Positions 35,561 through 45,636 of a stretch of DNA of 64,000 bases are shown here, one piece after another (the first letter of the stretch is position 1; each line of letters opens with the position of its first letter). The DNA lies in the NCBI GenBank assembly GCA_016865505.2, contig AP025252.1:4486137-4550136 (forward strand). Direction: 5' to 3'. The notes under the pieces were generated by a model, which was given only the letters and a program-made list of their open reading frames with translations, was not told the origin of the DNA and did not search any database. The translations under genes and the position numbers were made by a program. This stretch comes from Bryobacterales bacterium F-183. GTDB taxonomy: Bacteria > Acidobacteriota > Terriglobia > Bryobacterales > Bryobacteraceae.

Positions 35561-36605
35561 TTTCTTTCTTTTTTCACTCCCCATGTTCTGTCAACGTGCC
35601 CGCGATCTTGGGATCAAGCCCGGCGTCCTGCCCACGGGAAGGCTGAATGCCATAACTGATGTGGCGGGGGTCAAGGTCGGCCATGTGACGTTGGTGGAGG
35701 GCGAACGCATCCGCACTGGCGTTACCGCAGTTCTGCCGCATGGCGGCAACCTCTTTCAAAACAAAGTGGCGGGCGGGATTCACATCGCTAATGCCTTTGG
35801 CAAGCTTGCCGGCAGTACGCAAGTGGAAGAGCTTGGCAACATCGAGACGCCGATCATTTTGACCAATACGCTGAGCGTGGCGGAAGGCATCGCCGGGGCT
35901 GTCGAGTGGACGCTCAAGCAGACCGGCAACGAGAACGTGATGTCCGTCAATGCGCTGGTGGGGGAGACCAACGATGCCCGGTTGAACGACATCCGAGGTC
36001 GGCATGTGAAGGTGTCGCACGTGATGCAGGCGATCGAGGCTGCGAAGACCGGTGCAGTGGAAGAAGGCAATGTTGGGGCGGGTACGGGCACCATTGCGTT
36101 TGGCTGGAAGGGCGGCATTGGTACGTCGTCGCGCGTGCTGCCTGCGGCTTTGGGCGGCTTTACCATCGGCGTTCTGGTGCAAAGCAATTACGGCGGCATT
36201 CTGACCATTGATGGCGTACCCGTTGGCAAGGAACTCGGGCAGTATTATTTGAAGCAGTACGCCGAGCCTGCACCGGGAGGGTCCTGCATGATCGTCATCG
36301 CCACCGATGCGCCGATGGATGCGCGGAACCTTAAGCGACTGGCGTCACGTTCGATACTTGGCCTCGGCGTGACGGGATCTTCGACGAGCAATGGTTCGGG
36401 CGAGTACGCGATTGCGTTCAGCACCAGCAACTCACGCGACCTGCTGGCGAACGATGCGATGTCGCCGCTGTTTCAGGCGGTGAAGGAAGCGACGGAAGAA
36501 GCTGTGTACAACTCGATGCTCGCGGCCAAGACCAGCAAGGATGTACAGGCCCTTCCGGTGGACCGGGTGAAGCAGATCCTACAGCGGTACAAACCTCGCC
36601 CGTAA
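35532..36605 (+). CDS. P1 family (DmpA-like) secreted aminopeptidase
   Basis: A 357-residue autoprocessing Ntn-like hydrolase. Signal peptide SKLAVASFFLFSLPMFCQ. LGIKPGVLPTGRLNAITDVAGVKVGHVT is the standard P1 N-terminus, and LTNTLSVAEGIAGAVEWT is internal. GGSCMIVIATDAPMDARNL contains the Gly-Ser at which the chain cleaves itself to expose the nucleophile Ser. Relatives remove D- or beta-amino acids from peptides. The ATG lies 29 bases inside the preceding glycosyltransferase gene, so it may be cotranscribed although it has no sugar-linked role. A terminator follows. Confidence 0.9.
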   Translation: MKSSKLAVASFFLFSLPMFCQRARDLGIKPGVLPTGRLNAITDVAGVKVGHVTLVEGERIRTGVTAVLPHGGNLFQNKVAGGIHIANAFGKLAGSTQVEELGNIETPIILTNTLSVAEGIAGAVEWTLKQTGNENVMSVNALVGETNDARLNDIRGRHVKVSHVMQAIEAAKTGAVEEGNVGAGTGTIAFGWKGGIGTSSRVLPAALGGFTIGVLVQSNYGGILTIDGVPVGKELGQYYLKQYAEPAPGGSCMIVIATDAPMDARNLKRLASRSILGLGVTGSSTSNGSGEYAIAFSTSNSRDLLANDAMSPLFQAVKEATEEAVYNSMLAAKTSKDVQALPVDRVKQILQRYKPRP

Positions 36606-36608
36606 AGG

Positions 36609-36643
36609 AAAAAGGCGCTGGCGCTTGTTGAGTGCGCCAGCGC
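36609..36643 (-). terminator. Intrinsic terminator between convergent genes
   Basis: A perfect 10-bp GC-rich stem (36615-36624 with 36634-36643) around a nine-base loop. On the minus strand it is followed by CCTTTTTCC, so it ends the TonB receptor transcript (stop 36702). The plus side (TTCAGAA) is a weak U-tract, but the hairpin may also act for the peptidase gene. Confidence 0.65.
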
Positions 36644-36701
36644 TTCAGAATGAACGTCCCGCATGTTGCCGCGGGAATCAGCAGTTAAGCCTCGCAGGGG
36701 C

Positions 36702-39700
36702 TTAAAAGATGAACTTACCCGTAAGCTGAATGCGGCGCGGGTAGTTCGCCTGGTTGGACGATACCGCTTGGCCGAACGCAGCCTGTGCAGGGTTGGTGTT
36801 TGGAGCGGGGAAGAGCGGATGGTTCATCGCGTTTAGCGCTTCAAACCGGAACTGGAGATTCATGTTCTCTTTGATCTGCGTATTCTTGATCACCGAGAGA
36901 TCGTAGTTATTGAGCTTGTCGGCACGAATAAAGCCGAAGCGGAAGGGGAACGTACGGACGTTCGACACGGGTTGGTCGGCGGCCGCTCTGACAAAACCGG
37001 CCTCTGTGTTGAACCAGCGATTCACGGTTTTCTGATCGTCGGGCAGGCGAATGTTGTTGATGTCGCCGTTGAAGAAGATGTTGCCCCAGTTGATGGGCGC
37101 GCCGCTCTGGAAGGTGTACACGCCACCCAACTGCCAGCCCCCGACGATGCGGGCCACCACACCGTTGGACTTGCCGAGCAGCAGTTTGCCGGGACCAAAG
37201 GGAAGTTCCCAAATGGCGCTGGCGCTCACGCGATGCGGACGGTCCGAATCGGAGATTACTTCGGTGGGACGAAGGTCGTCCGCTTGGTAGGTTTCCGTGG
37301 CCTGCATGAACTTCGAGAAGGTGTAGTTCAGGTTGAACGTGTAGCCTTTGGAAAAGCGCTTTTCGATGCCGGTCTGCAGTGAGTGGTACCAGGAGTAGCC
37401 GTCAAAGCGCGACTGGTTTACCGCGTCGTACTGCGGGAAGGGCCGCAGGAGGCGTTCGCGAGCGATGTTGGCGCCAGTGAACGTACCCGTCGCGCCGGTG
37501 GGCATGAGGCCCTGGAAGGGGTTGGGCAGCTGTGCCGTGAGATATGCATTACGCGCATTGTCGCGCGTGCTGGCAGTGCTCAGGTACCGCTGCGGCGTGA
37601 CGTTGAGGTTCTGGCCGATCTCGATGAACGACCCGCGGTTGCCGACGTACGAAGCATCCCAAACAAAGCTGCCCGGCAGTTGACGCTGGAAGCCGACCTG
37701 CCAGCGCTGCATCTGCGGTTGCCGGGGGTTCTCGTTGAAGAACGTGATGCTCTGGCCGACGAAGGTCTGGAAGCCTTGGCCTGCACCGAGTGGTTCCAGG
37801 ATGCCGGTGGGGAAGGGATTCGAAAGAGTGTTGACGAACGTAGCGCCATCGATCGTGGGTACAAACGGCGTGTTCCGGCTAAAGCCGCTCTGGATGACGT
37901 CGCCACGGCGCTGGCCAAGGAAGCCATAGAACATGCCGTAGCCGCCACGGATCACCATCTTGGGTGTTGCCTGATACGCAAAGCCGAAGCGCGGCATCAG
38001 GTTCCGCTTGGGCGTGTTGTAAAGGCCGCGAGGCTGGCCGTCGACGCCGGCAAAGGTGAGTCCGCCGAAGGAGCGGAACTGATCCACCGGAACTTCCGGC
38101 GTGGGATTGGCGGCGTACCTGGCGCGAGCAGCAGCATCAAACGGCTGCTGGTACGAGGTGTTGAAGCCACGCACCGAGCGGTTGTAGCGCTCGGTAAGGG
38201 GTGTGTCAAACTCCCAGCGCAGACCGATGTTCAGGGTCAACTTGCGGTTGACCTTCCAGTCGTCGTGGAGAAAGAAACCGTAGGATACCGACTGTTCGGC
38301 ATAATCCGCGACGCGAGCCACGAGGCTAGACGCAGAGGGGAGGCCGAGAAGGAACGCAGCCACGGATTGGCCCAATTGATTGGGAGAGTTGGGGGCATTG
38401 TCGAGCGGACCGCGCGTAAAGCTGGAATCAAAGACGAACTGGCCGGTTTGGCTATTGCTAAAGAACGAGGTCGTCTCGCGGTAAGAACGGAACTCCATGC
38501 CGCCCTTGAGCGAGTGCGAGCCCACCATCTTGTTCAGCGTGGTGACTATGTTGTGAGTGTCGTTGGGGCGGAACTCGCCACCGATCCCGGTGCCTTGGTA
38601 ACCAGCGATATCGAAGCGGGGAAATCGCCGGATGTCGGGCGAGATGGCGTTATTGTAAGCAGCGGGGAATCCAAGCGAGGTCAGGTCAAAGCCGCGCTGG
38701 TCGGGATTGGCGTTGGTGACGCGGATGAAGCGGTTGTAGCCGTACCGAAGGTTCAGAACCGTGGTGGGCGAAAGCGTGATGACATCGTCAATGACGCCCG
38801 AGCGCGAGGCGAACTGGAACCATTCTCCGGTTACTGCATTGTTGAAGTAGTTGTTGTAGTTGCTGACGCGGTCGTACCAGCTGCCACGAACAAAGAGGCG
38901 CTGCTTCTGTCCGATGTACTGGTCGACGCGAACCGAGTGGGTATAGTAGTCTGCCTGTTCCTGGAGTTCCGGGCGAAGGTAGTTGTTTGTACCGTCGGGA
39001 TTGCCAGCGGTGAGTGGCGCGGGGAAATAGGTGTCGAGCACCCTCTTCGAGATCGGGTTAAAGAGGCTGGCGGGGATGATGTTGCCCGGGAAGGGATCCT
39101 GCTGGAAGCGTCCACCGGCAACGGCGCGGCGGGTCCATGGGTTGTAGATCTGGTAGCTGGAGTTGAGAGCCAGAAGCTGCGAAAAGTCGCCGTTCTTCAT
39201 GGCTTGCGTGGGTACGGTGGGGTTGCCGTTGTTGCGGGGACGAGCTTCTTTGATGCCTTCATAACCCCACATGAAGAAGGTCTTGTTGCGGCCGTCGTAA
39301 AGCTTGGGGATCCACACAGGACCTCCGAAGGACGCGCCCCAGCGATGGTAGTAAAAGTCCGGAAGCGGGATGCGGTTGGCGTTGGCAAAGTAGTCGTTGG
39401 CGAACAGACCGGGGGTCATGTTCGTGTAATAGAGCGTGCCGTGCGGCGCGTTGGTGCCGGACTTCAAGCTGATGTTGGTAACGCCGCCTTCGGTCTGGCC
39501 GAAGCTGGCGTCGAAAGTCGCCGTCTGCACCTTAAATTCCTGCACGATGTCGGCGGGCGGGACATAGGAAGCGATGACTTCACCGGCGCCGGCGGTAGCG
39601 GTACTGACTGCACCGTCGATGGTGACGTCGCTGCGGTTGGCGCGCGTGCCGTCCATGCTGTAGCCGACGATGTGGGTGGGCTCAAAGGGGCGGTCGAGGC

Positions 39701-40205
39701 GCGGGTCGCGCGTGAAGGATACGCCGGCGGCAAGGCCGATCAAAAAGTATGGGTTGCCATGCGGAATCGGCAGTTCGGAAACGCGGCGGCCGTCCACAAC
39801 CTGGCCGAGCGATGCGGATTCCGTCGCGAGCAAGGGCGTTTCGGCGCTGACACTGATGCTTTGTTCGGCGTTGCCAACCTCAAGGGTGAGGTTGATTTCC
39901 AACCGGTCATTGACGCGAAGTTCAATGTTGTCCTGAATGACTTTTTTAAAGCCTGGCGCCTCGGCCGAAACTTGATATGTACCCGGAATCAGGTAACTGG
40001 CGGCATATGCGCCGGATGTATTGGTTTTCAATGCCACCGCGGCCCCCATGGCCTTGTTGGTGACACTTACGGCCGCGTTGGGGATGCGTGCTCCCGACCC
40101 ATCGCTGACCGTGCCGATAATCGCTCCGCGCGCATCCTGCGCGTAGGCGGACGGAGCTAGTACCAAAATCGCGGCAAACAATGCCGCGGATGAACGTTCG
40201 AACAT
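36702..40205 (-). CDS. Oar-like TonB-dependent receptor, largest of three
   Basis: A 1167-residue protein. Signal peptide [17 protein letters not shown], carboxypeptidase-regulatory-like domain (about 27-115; [36 protein letters not shown]), plug (about 130-270; [50 protein letters not shown]), then barrel ending in IQLTGKFIF. The plug is longer than in the 2302-5397 paralogue and the two share only the general layout. The ligand is unknown. It has the best promoter in the window (40234-40262), an SD GGGAGG nine bases before the ATG, and a terminator, so it is a single-gene unit. Confidence 0.9.
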   Translation of the reverse strand: MFERSSAALFAAILVLAPSAYAQDARGAIIGTVSDGSGARIPNAAVSVTNKAMGAAVALKTNTSGAYAASYLIPGTYQVSAEAPGFKKVIQDNIELRVNDRLEINLTLEVGNAEQSISVSAETPLLATESASLGQVVDGRRVSELPIPHGNPYFLIGLAAGVSFTRDPRLDRPFEPTHIVGYSMDGTRANRSDVTIDGAVSTATAGAGEVIASYVPPADIVQEFKVQTATFDASFGQTEGGVTNISLKSGTNAPHGTLYYTNMTPGLFANDYFANANRIPLPDFYYHRWGASFGGPVWIPKLYDGRNKTFFMWGYEGIKEARPRNNGNPTVPTQAMKNGDFSQLLALNSSYQIYNPWTRRAVAGGRFQQDPFPGNIIPASLFNPISKRVLDTYFPAPLTAGNPDGTNNYLRPELQEQADYYTHSVRVDQYIGQKQRLFVRGSWYDRVSNYNNYFNNAVTGEWFQFASRSGVIDDVITLSPTTVLNLRYGYNRFIRVTNANPDQRGFDLTSLGFPAAYNNAISPDIRRFPRFDIAGYQGTGIGGEFRPNDTHNIVTTLNKMVGSHSLKGGMEFRSYRETTSFFSNSQTGQFVFDSSFTRGPLDNAPNSPNQLGQSVAAFLLGLPSASSLVARVADYAEQSVSYGFFLHDDWKVNRKLTLNIGLRWEFDTPLTERYNRSVRGFNTSYQQPFDAAARARYAANPTPEVPVDQFRSFGGLTFAGVDGQPRGLYNTPKRNLMPRFGFAYQATPKMVIRGGYGMFYGFLGQRRGDVIQSGFSRNTPFVPTIDGATFVNTLSNPFPTGILEPLGAGQGFQTFVGQSITFFNENPRQPQMQRWQVGFQRQLPGSFVWDASYVGNRGSFIEIGQNLNVTPQRYLSTASTRDNARNAYLTAQLPNPFQGLMPTGATGTFTGANIARERLLRPFPQYDAVNQSRFDGYSWYHSLQTGIEKRFSKGYTFNLNYTFSKFMQATETYQADDLRPTEVISDSDRPHRVSASAIWELPFGPGKLLLGKSNGVVARIVGGWQLGGVYTFQSGAPINWGNIFFNGDINNIRLPDDQKTVNRWFNTEAGFVRAAADQPVSNVRTFPFRFGFIRADKLNNYDLSVIKNTQIKENMNLQFRFEALNAMNHPLFPAPNTNPAQAAFGQAVSSNQANYPRRIQLTGKFIF

Positions 40206-40233
40206 CGCGAAGACCTCCCTGGCGATGCTCTAC

Positions 40234-40262
40234 ATCGTATAAAGCTCAAACTGGCATGTCAA
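40234..40262 (-). promoter_or_regulatory. Strong sigma70-like promoter of the 1167-residue TonB receptor
   Basis: On the minus strand: a perfect -35 TTGACA (40257-40262), a 17-base spacer and TACGAT (40234-40239). Transcription would begin about 40227, 22 bases before the ATG, with the SD in the leader. This is the only perfect TTGACA placed before a gene that I found. Confidence 0.7.
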
Positions 40263-40272
40263 TAAGGTGAAA

Positions 40273-40941
40273 TTAGCTGAAACGTTTTTTCAGCAGAAAC
40301 CAGAGATTGTAAAAACCATCGCGCCACGGATTGAGCTTGATCTCGCCCAAACGCGATGAATACTGGATGGAAAGCTCCTGGAAGCGTACGCCCGCTTTGA
40401 GAGCCTCAATTTTGATCTCTTCGGAAAAAGCCATACCATCGGAGGTCAGCTTCATCTTTTCCAAGATCCGGCGGCGGAAGACCCACATGCCGCTTTGCGA
40501 ATCCCGCACCCAGCGGAAGTACAGCACTGACATGGCAAAGGAAAGTACCCAGTTGCCGAACTTGTGCTTGAAGCTCATGGCGTTGCGGTCGCGCACGGGG
40601 AATCGCGAGGCGTTGAGGAAGTCGACGTCGAGATGGCGCAGGGCCTCAATGAGGTACGACAGAGCGTCAACGGGATAGCTGTGGTCGCCATCGAGGGTGA
40701 TGATGACGTCACTTGTAGCTTTGTCGAAGCCGCTTTTGTACGCACGGCCGTAACCACGCACTTCTTCGTGAATCACCTGCGCGCCGTAGCTCTTGGCGAC
40801 ATCGGCGGTGCGGTCCGTCGAACCGTTGTCGACGACGATGACCTGGTCGACAAACGCGGGCATGCGCTGCATCACTTGCTCGATGCCTTGCTCCTCGTTC
40901 AGACAGGGAATGATGACGGTGATGGAAAGGTCTTTGTACAA
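40273..40941 (-). CDS. Family 2 glycosyltransferase, DPM1-like
   Basis: A 222-residue GT-A enzyme. SITVIIPCLNEEQGIEQV, VVDNGSTDRTADVAKSYGA, GYGRAYKSGFDKA and ITLDGDHSYP (DxD metal site) are the motifs of polyprenol-phosphate mannosyl/glucosyl transferases; there is no C-terminal membrane pair, so it acts at the inner face of the inner membrane. No ATG exists near the N-terminus: the nearest start is TTG 40941, four residues before the conserved strand; the longer TTG at 41001 would overlap the divergent esterase gene. The end KKRFS follows a short amphipathic helix. Confidence 0.82.
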   Translation of the reverse strand: MYKDLSITVIIPCLNEEQGIEQVMQRMPAFVDQVIVVDNGSTDRTADVAKSYGAQVIHEEVRGYGRAYKSGFDKATSDVIITLDGDHSYPVDALSYLIEALRHLDVDFLNASRFPVRDRNAMSFKHKFGNWVLSFAMSVLYFRWVRDSQSGMWVFRRRILEKMKLTSDGMAFSEEIKIEALKAGVRFQELSIQYSSRLGEIKLNPWRDGFYNLWFLLKKRFS

Positions 40942-40993
40942 GCGGAAAGTGGAGGTTGAGCCTTCAGGATAACAGGCGCTACACTCACTCTCT

Positions 40994-42682
40994 ATGCACA
41001 ACTTCGCTGTGGTTCTGGCGTTGCTGTCGATGTGCGCCGCTGTTCAGGCCGCGCCGCGCTTTCGTGTTTCGATTTCCGGACAGAAAGCGACCTTCGACGG
41101 ACGGCTCCTTTTGCTGCTTTCCAATAACTCAAAGGCAGAGCCTCGATTCCAGATCAACGACGGTCCGGAATCGCAGATTGTCTTTGGCATGGACGTCGAG
41201 AATTGGAAGCCCGGCACGGCGCAAACGCTGGCGAATGAGTTCGGACATCCTGTGCGAAGCCTTGCAGCGCTGAAGCCGGGCAAGTACTTTGTGCAAGCGC
41301 TGCTGCACAAGTACGAGACGTTCCGCCGTGCCGATGGACATACGGTAAAGCTGCCGATGGATCGCGGCGAGGGGCAGCAGTGGAATCGTGCGCCGGGCAA
41401 TTTGTACTCGAAGCCCCAAGCGCTGGAGGTAACAGCGAATGGCTCGTACGAACTTCTGTTGGATCAGGAGATCCCACCGATTGTGGAGCCCAAGGATACG
41501 AAGTACATCAAGCACATTCGCATCCAGAGTGAGCTGCTGACCAAGTTCTGGGGCCGCCCGATGCATCTGGGTGCCCATGTCCTGCTGCCCGAGGGGTTTG
41601 ACGAGCATCCCGAGGCGAAGTACCCGCTGGTGGTGTTTCATGGGCATTTCCCGGCCGATTTTGGAGGATTTCGCCCCGAGCCGCCGGATGACAATCTGAA
41701 GCCCGATTACTCAGAGCGCTTCAAGATGGCCGGGTACAACCGCATCCAGCAGCGCGAGGCGCATGATTTTTACAAGAAGTGGACTGGGCCCGGCTTCCCT
41801 CGCATGCTGATTATCGAGATCCAGCACGCGACGCCTTTCTATGACGACTCCTACGCGGTGAACTCTGCCAATCAAGGTCCGTACGGCGACGCCATCATGA
41901 AGGAACTCATTCCGTATATCGAGAAGAAGTTCCGCGGCATTGGGCAGGGCTGGGCGCGATTCACGTACGGCGGGTCGACTGGTGGTTGGGAAGCTCTGGC
42001 AGTGCAGACGTTTTATCCCGATGAGTTCAACGGCGCGTTTGCGGCGTGCCCGGACCCGATCGACTTCCGTGCGTATACGGTTGTCGATATCTACAAGGAT
42101 AAGAACGCGTACTATCTGGAAGGCGCGCATACTCGCGTACCTCGGCCGGGCAAGCGCGATTATCTCGGTCATGTCAGCGTGACGTTAGAGCAAGCCAATT
42201 ACTTTGAGCTGGCGTTGGGTACAAAGTCGCGTTCGGGCCAGCAGTGGGACATCTGGGAGGCGGTGTACTCGCCCGTTGGCGCGGACGGTTACCCCAAGCG
42301 CATCTTCGACAAAGTGACCGGCGAGATCGACCGTACCGTGGCGGAGTACTGGCGTGAGAATTACGATCTACGCCACATCCTGCAGCGCGATTGGGCGAAG
42401 CTCGGACCGAAGCTGAAGGGCAAGATCCATCTGTACTGCGGCGATATGGACAACTACTATCTGAACAACGCCGTGTACCTGATGGAAGACTTCTTGAAGA
42501 CCACCGACTATGGTGGGGAAGTGAAGTACGGCGACCGCGCCGAACACTGCTGGAACGGCGACCCCACGCAGCCAAACGCGATTTCGCGCCTCCGGTACAA
42601 CACCCTGTACGTCCCCAAGATTCTGGAACAAATTGAACGTACGGCTCCGGCCGGTGCGGATCTGAAGAGCTGGCGGTACTAA
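40994..42682 (+). CDS. Secreted esterase/peptidase-like alpha-beta hydrolase
   Basis: A 562-residue protein. Signal peptide NFAVVLALLSMCAAVQA. The first 180 residues form a beta-rich domain of the kind that precedes esterase-D-type enzymes (FRVSISGQKATFDGRLLLLLS). The hydrolase domain (about 190-540) has HLGAHVLLPEGFDE, YPLVVFHGHFP, and the nucleophile elbow YGGSTGGWEAL (Ser in GxSxGG); candidate Asp and His are YCGDMDNYYL and RAEHCWNGD near the C-terminus. The substrate is unknown. It starts a plus-strand pair with the adenosine-deaminase-like gene (4-base gap). A weak promoter may lie at 40956-40985 (TTGAGC, 18 bases, TACACT). Confidence 0.82.
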   Translation: MHNFAVVLALLSMCAAVQAAPRFRVSISGQKATFDGRLLLLLSNNSKAEPRFQINDGPESQIVFGMDVENWKPGTAQTLANEFGHPVRSLAALKPGKYFVQALLHKYETFRRADGHTVKLPMDRGEGQQWNRAPGNLYSKPQALEVTANGSYELLLDQEIPPIVEPKDTKYIKHIRIQSELLTKFWGRPMHLGAHVLLPEGFDEHPEAKYPLVVFHGHFPADFGGFRPEPPDDNLKPDYSERFKMAGYNRIQQREAHDFYKKWTGPGFPRMLIIEIQHATPFYDDSYAVNSANQGPYGDAIMKELIPYIEKKFRGIGQGWARFTYGGSTGGWEALAVQTFYPDEFNGAFAACPDPIDFRAYTVVDIYKDKNAYYLEGAHTRVPRPGKRDYLGHVSVTLEQANYFELALGTKSRSGQQWDIWEAVYSPVGADGYPKRIFDKVTGEIDRTVAEYWRENYDLRHILQRDWAKLGPKLKGKIHLYCGDMDNYYLNNAVYLMEDFLKTTDYGGEVKYGDRAEHCWNGDPTQPNAISRLRYNTLYVPKILEQIERTAPAGADLKSWRY

Positions 42683-42686
42683 CGGC

Positions 42687-44015
42687 GTGAGGTTACTGCT
42701 TTGTCTGGCCTGCCTGGTGCCTTTGTGCGCGCAGGATTTTTCGGCCCGGTTCGAAGAGATCCGGCAGAAGGCAACCCCGCAAGAGATGTACGCGTTCTTT
42801 TGGGACATGCCCAAGGGCGGCGACATCCACCATCACTTGTCGCTGTCGTTCCGTCCGGAGGAAGTGTACGAGGTGGTGCCGCATTTTTCCGTGCGGATGG
42901 GTTTGTCGAACTGCGCGGGTGATGAAGGTCCCCCGCTGCGATATCGCATGGTGTCCCCCGCGACTTTATCCGCCCTGCCGGCTTGCGTACATGCCGATTA
43001 CAAGAAGCTGAGTGATCTCAACGGCGAAGAGAAGGCCGCCTGGATCTCTGCGCTGACGATCGACAAAGGGTATGAAGGTCGCAATGAGTTTTTTGAAGTG
43101 ATCGTCAACCGGCTCACTGAGGTCGCGCGCGACACCGCGGCGATGCGCGAACTGCTGGCCCGTATGTTGAAGCGCTATGCGCGCGAGAAGGTGCTGTACG
43201 TCGAGACGCAGTACAACGCGCCGACGCAGGAAGCAGCGGACCTGTTGCGCAAGCGTCTGGCAGAGCAGGATCTGGCATCGCTGCCGATCAGCGTGCGCTT
43301 CCAGAGCGTCGCCATTCGTTTCCGTCCCGATGCGGAGGAGATGGTGGAGCGCCTGTACGACTTCAACCATCGCAATCGCGACCTTTGGGTGGGCCTCAAC
43401 ATGGCGGGCAGGGAAGACAACACCAAGGGCAACGCCCTGCGCTTTCTGCAGACTTTCCGCAAGATGCGCCGCAAGTACTCTGGCATTCACCTGTCGATCC
43501 ACGGCGGTGAAGTGGACGCGCCGGGTCCTGAGGTACGCAACACATTGCTGCTGGGGGCGGAGCGCATCGGCCACGGCACCAACCTGATCTCAGATCCCGA
43601 CGCGATGCTGCTCATGCGCAACGGCCGCAACCTTGTTGAAGTCAACCTGGTGAGTAATCGGTTGCTCGAATACTTCACAGACTTGCGGGAGCACCCGTTT
43701 CCGGAATACCTGCGCTTTGGGATACCGGTGTGCCTGAACACCGATGATTCCGGGGTGTGGGATTCAAACCTGACCGATGAATACATGCTGGCGTCGAAGC
43801 TGTACAACCTGACCTGGGCGGAGATCATGCAGATTGGGCGCAACAGCTTGCAGTATTCGTTTGCTGAGCCGGCGTTGAAGCAACAGCTACTGGACCGGTT
43901 TGAGGCCGCCGTGAAGGCGTTTGAAACGCGCTATGCGACGGGCGACTGGAAGTCCACCCTGGCCACCGTTCGGCCGGAAGTGTCGCGCCATGCAGAGCGC
44001 GCCATTCTGCATTGA
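42687..44015 (+). CDS. Secreted adenosine-deaminase-family hydrolase
   Basis: A 442-residue metal-dependent TIM-barrel enzyme with GTG start. Signal peptide LLLCLACLVPLCAQ. MPKGGDIHHHLS is the first metal motif (HxH) with the acidic KGGDIH start of adenosine deaminases, SIHGGEV supplies the third His and catalytic Glu, RIGHGTNL the catalytic His, and CLNTDDSGV the metal Asp. Length and signal peptide resemble the ADGF/CECR1-like secreted forms. It would deaminate adenosine or a related purine outside the cytoplasm; other amidohydrolase substrates are possible. Starts four bases after the esterase gene. Confidence 0.87.
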   Translation: MRLLLCLACLVPLCAQDFSARFEEIRQKATPQEMYAFFWDMPKGGDIHHHLSLSFRPEEVYEVVPHFSVRMGLSNCAGDEGPPLRYRMVSPATLSALPACVHADYKKLSDLNGEEKAAWISALTIDKGYEGRNEFFEVIVNRLTEVARDTAAMRELLARMLKRYAREKVLYVETQYNAPTQEAADLLRKRLAEQDLASLPISVRFQSVAIRFRPDAEEMVERLYDFNHRNRDLWVGLNMAGREDNTKGNALRFLQTFRKMRRKYSGIHLSIHGGEVDAPGPEVRNTLLLGAERIGHGTNLISDPDAMLLMRNGRNLVEVNLVSNRLLEYFTDLREHPFPEYLRFGIPVCLNTDDSGVWDSNLTDEYMLASKLYNLTWAEIMQIGRNSLQYSFAEPALKQQLLDRFEAAVKAFETRYATGDWKSTLATVRPEVSRHAERAILH

Positions 44016-44022
44016 TCGTTTG

Positions 44023-44028
44023 TATAGT
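44023..44028 (+). promoter_or_regulatory. -10 box (TATAGT) for the acyl-CoA ligase/prmA unit
   Basis: TATAGT lies 18 bases before the ATG at 44047, with AAAGG as SD in between. A -35 match 17 bases upstream is not evident (CGCCAT), so support is modest. Confidence 0.3.
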
Positions 44029-44046
44029 AGTGTCGTAAAGGTACCC

Positions 44047-45636
44047 ATGTCCGCACCTCTCACCCCACTCCGTTGCCTGCACCGGGCAATGGACTTGTAC
44101 GGCAAAAGAACCGGCGTGATTTGCCGGGACCGGCAGTTCACCTATCGCGAGTTTGGCGAGCGCGCCCAAAAGCTGGCGACGGGTCTGCCCAAGTTCGGCA
44201 TCGAGCACGGCGACCGCGTAGCGTATATCAGCTTTAATACCCACCAGTTGCTGGAAGGTTATTACGGCGTGATTCAAGCCGGTGGCATCGTGATGCCGCT
44301 CAACGTACGCCTGTCGATTCCCGAACTCACCAACGTGTTGAACCACTCTGGTGCACGCATGGTGATCTTTGAGAACGACTTTGTACCGTACGTCGAAAAG
44401 CTGCGCCCTGCTTGTCCGGAAGTGAAGACATGGGTCACAACGGATGACAAGGTTCCGGCTGCCGACCTGCAGTATGAAGAGATCGTCGATGCAGGGGTAG
44501 CAGAACGCGCCGATGTCATGGCGGTCGATGAGAACGCCATCGCCGAGCTGTTTTATACCAGCGGCAGTACGGGTACGCCCAAGGGTGTCACCTTGAGCCA
44601 CCGCTGCTTGTATCTGCATGCCATGTCCGTTGCCGGGCTGTATGAAGACGTCAACAACATGGTGGACCTTCACACGATTCCGCTCTTCCACGCCAATGGC
44701 TGGGGCCGTCCGCAAGCCAGTGTGATGCAGGGCGTGAAGCAGGTGATGGTGCGCCGCTTTGAGCCGGGCTTTGTGTTCAAGACCATTCAGGATCACAAAG
44801 CCACCGATATGTCGCTGGTGCCGACCATGGCCAACGCGCTGCTCAATTCGCCGGATTCCCGTGCGTACAATTTGCTGAGCATGCGCAAGATCATGATTGG
44901 CGGTGCTGCCGCCTCGCCGGACCTCATCGAGCGCTTGGAAGGCCTTTTCACCAAAGCCGAGATCATGGCTGGTTACGGCATGACGGAAACCGCGCCGGTG
45001 CTGACCTCCGCCCGCGAGAAGGGTCTGGTGTACGCGGATGATCGCGAACGTCTGAAGCGTAAGGCGATGGCCGGCTGGCCCGTACCCGGCGTTGAGATCC
45101 GCGTGGTGGATAGCAATATGTTCGATGTCGCGCGCGACATGCAGACCATCGGAGAAGTGGTCGCGGCGGGTGACCACATTATGTCCGGCTATTACAAAGA
45201 GCCGGAGGCGACCGCAGCCGTGATGACGGGGCGTTGGCTGCATACCGGCGACATGGCCGTGTGGGACGAAGAAGGCTACATCCACATCGTGGATCGCAAG
45301 AAGGAGATCATCATCTCGGGCGGCGAGAACATTTCGTCGCTTGAGATCGAGCAGCATATCTTTGCGCATCCCGATGTATTTGAATGTGCCGTGGTCGCGG
45401 CGCCCGATGGACGCTGGGGTGAAGTACCCGCTGCCGTCGTCGTACGCAAGCCCGGTACCGCACTCTCGTCAGAAGACCTGCAAACGTATCTCAGCGATCG
45501 CCTGGGACGCTTCAAACTGCCCCGCATTGTCGAGGTGCAGGATGAGCCGTTGCCCAAAACCGGCACGGGCAAGATCCGCAAGCTGGTGCTGAAAGAAAAG
45601 TACTGGGTGGGCAAAGAAAAGCGCGTGCAGGGCTGA
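44047..45636 (+). CDS. Fatty-acyl-CoA synthetase (AMP-forming)
   Basis: A 529-residue cytoplasmic enzyme that activates a carboxylic acid with ATP and CoA. ATG 44047 is preferred because the region before it lacks homology. Motifs: FYTSGSTGTPKGVTLSH (P-loop), GWGRPQASVMQG, YGMTETAP, TGDMAVWDEEGYIHIVDRKKE and KTGTGKIRKLVL (acyl-adenylate closing lysine). The large N-domain and small C-domain are complete. The nearest groups are medium/long-chain fatty-acid and MMPA-CoA ligases. Its stop and the prmA start share one base, so the two are made together. Confidence 0.9.
   Translation: MSAPLTPLRCLHRAMDLYGKRTGVICRDRQFTYREFGERAQKLATGLPKFGIEHGDRVAYISFNTHQLLEGYYGVIQAGGIVMPLNVRLSIPELTNVLNHSGARMVIFENDFVPYVEKLRPACPEVKTWVTTDDKVPAADLQYEEIVDAGVAERADVMAVDENAIAELFYTSGSTGTPKGVTLSHRCLYLHAMSVAGLYEDVNNMVDLHTIPLFHANGWGRPQASVMQGVKQVMVRRFEPGFVFKTIQDHKATDMSLVPTMANALLNSPDSRAYNLLSMRKIMIGGAAASPDLIERLEGLFTKAEIMAGYGMTETAPVLTSAREKGLVYADDRERLKRKAMAGWPVPGVEIRVVDSNMFDVARDMQTIGEVVAAGDHIMSGYYKEPEATAAVMTGRWLHTGDMAVWDEEGYIHIVDRKKEIIISGGENISSLEIEQHIFAHPDVFECAVVAAPDGRWGEVPAAVVVRKPGTALSSEDLQTYLSDRLGRFKLPRIVEVQDEPLPKTGTGKIRKLVLKEKYWVGKEKRVQG

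Noticed and set aside
37383-40160. A 925-codon open frame on the plus strand opposite the TonB receptor
   Set aside because: The product is a shapeless Val/Glu/Gly/Ala-rich chain with no domain; it exists because GC-rich codon use keeps the opposite frame open. The minus-strand receptor has full domain structure, a promoter and a terminator.
43825-45369. Long minus-strand frame opposite the acyl-CoA ligase
   Set aside because: Antisense shadow; the plus-strand ligase shows all catalytic motifs.
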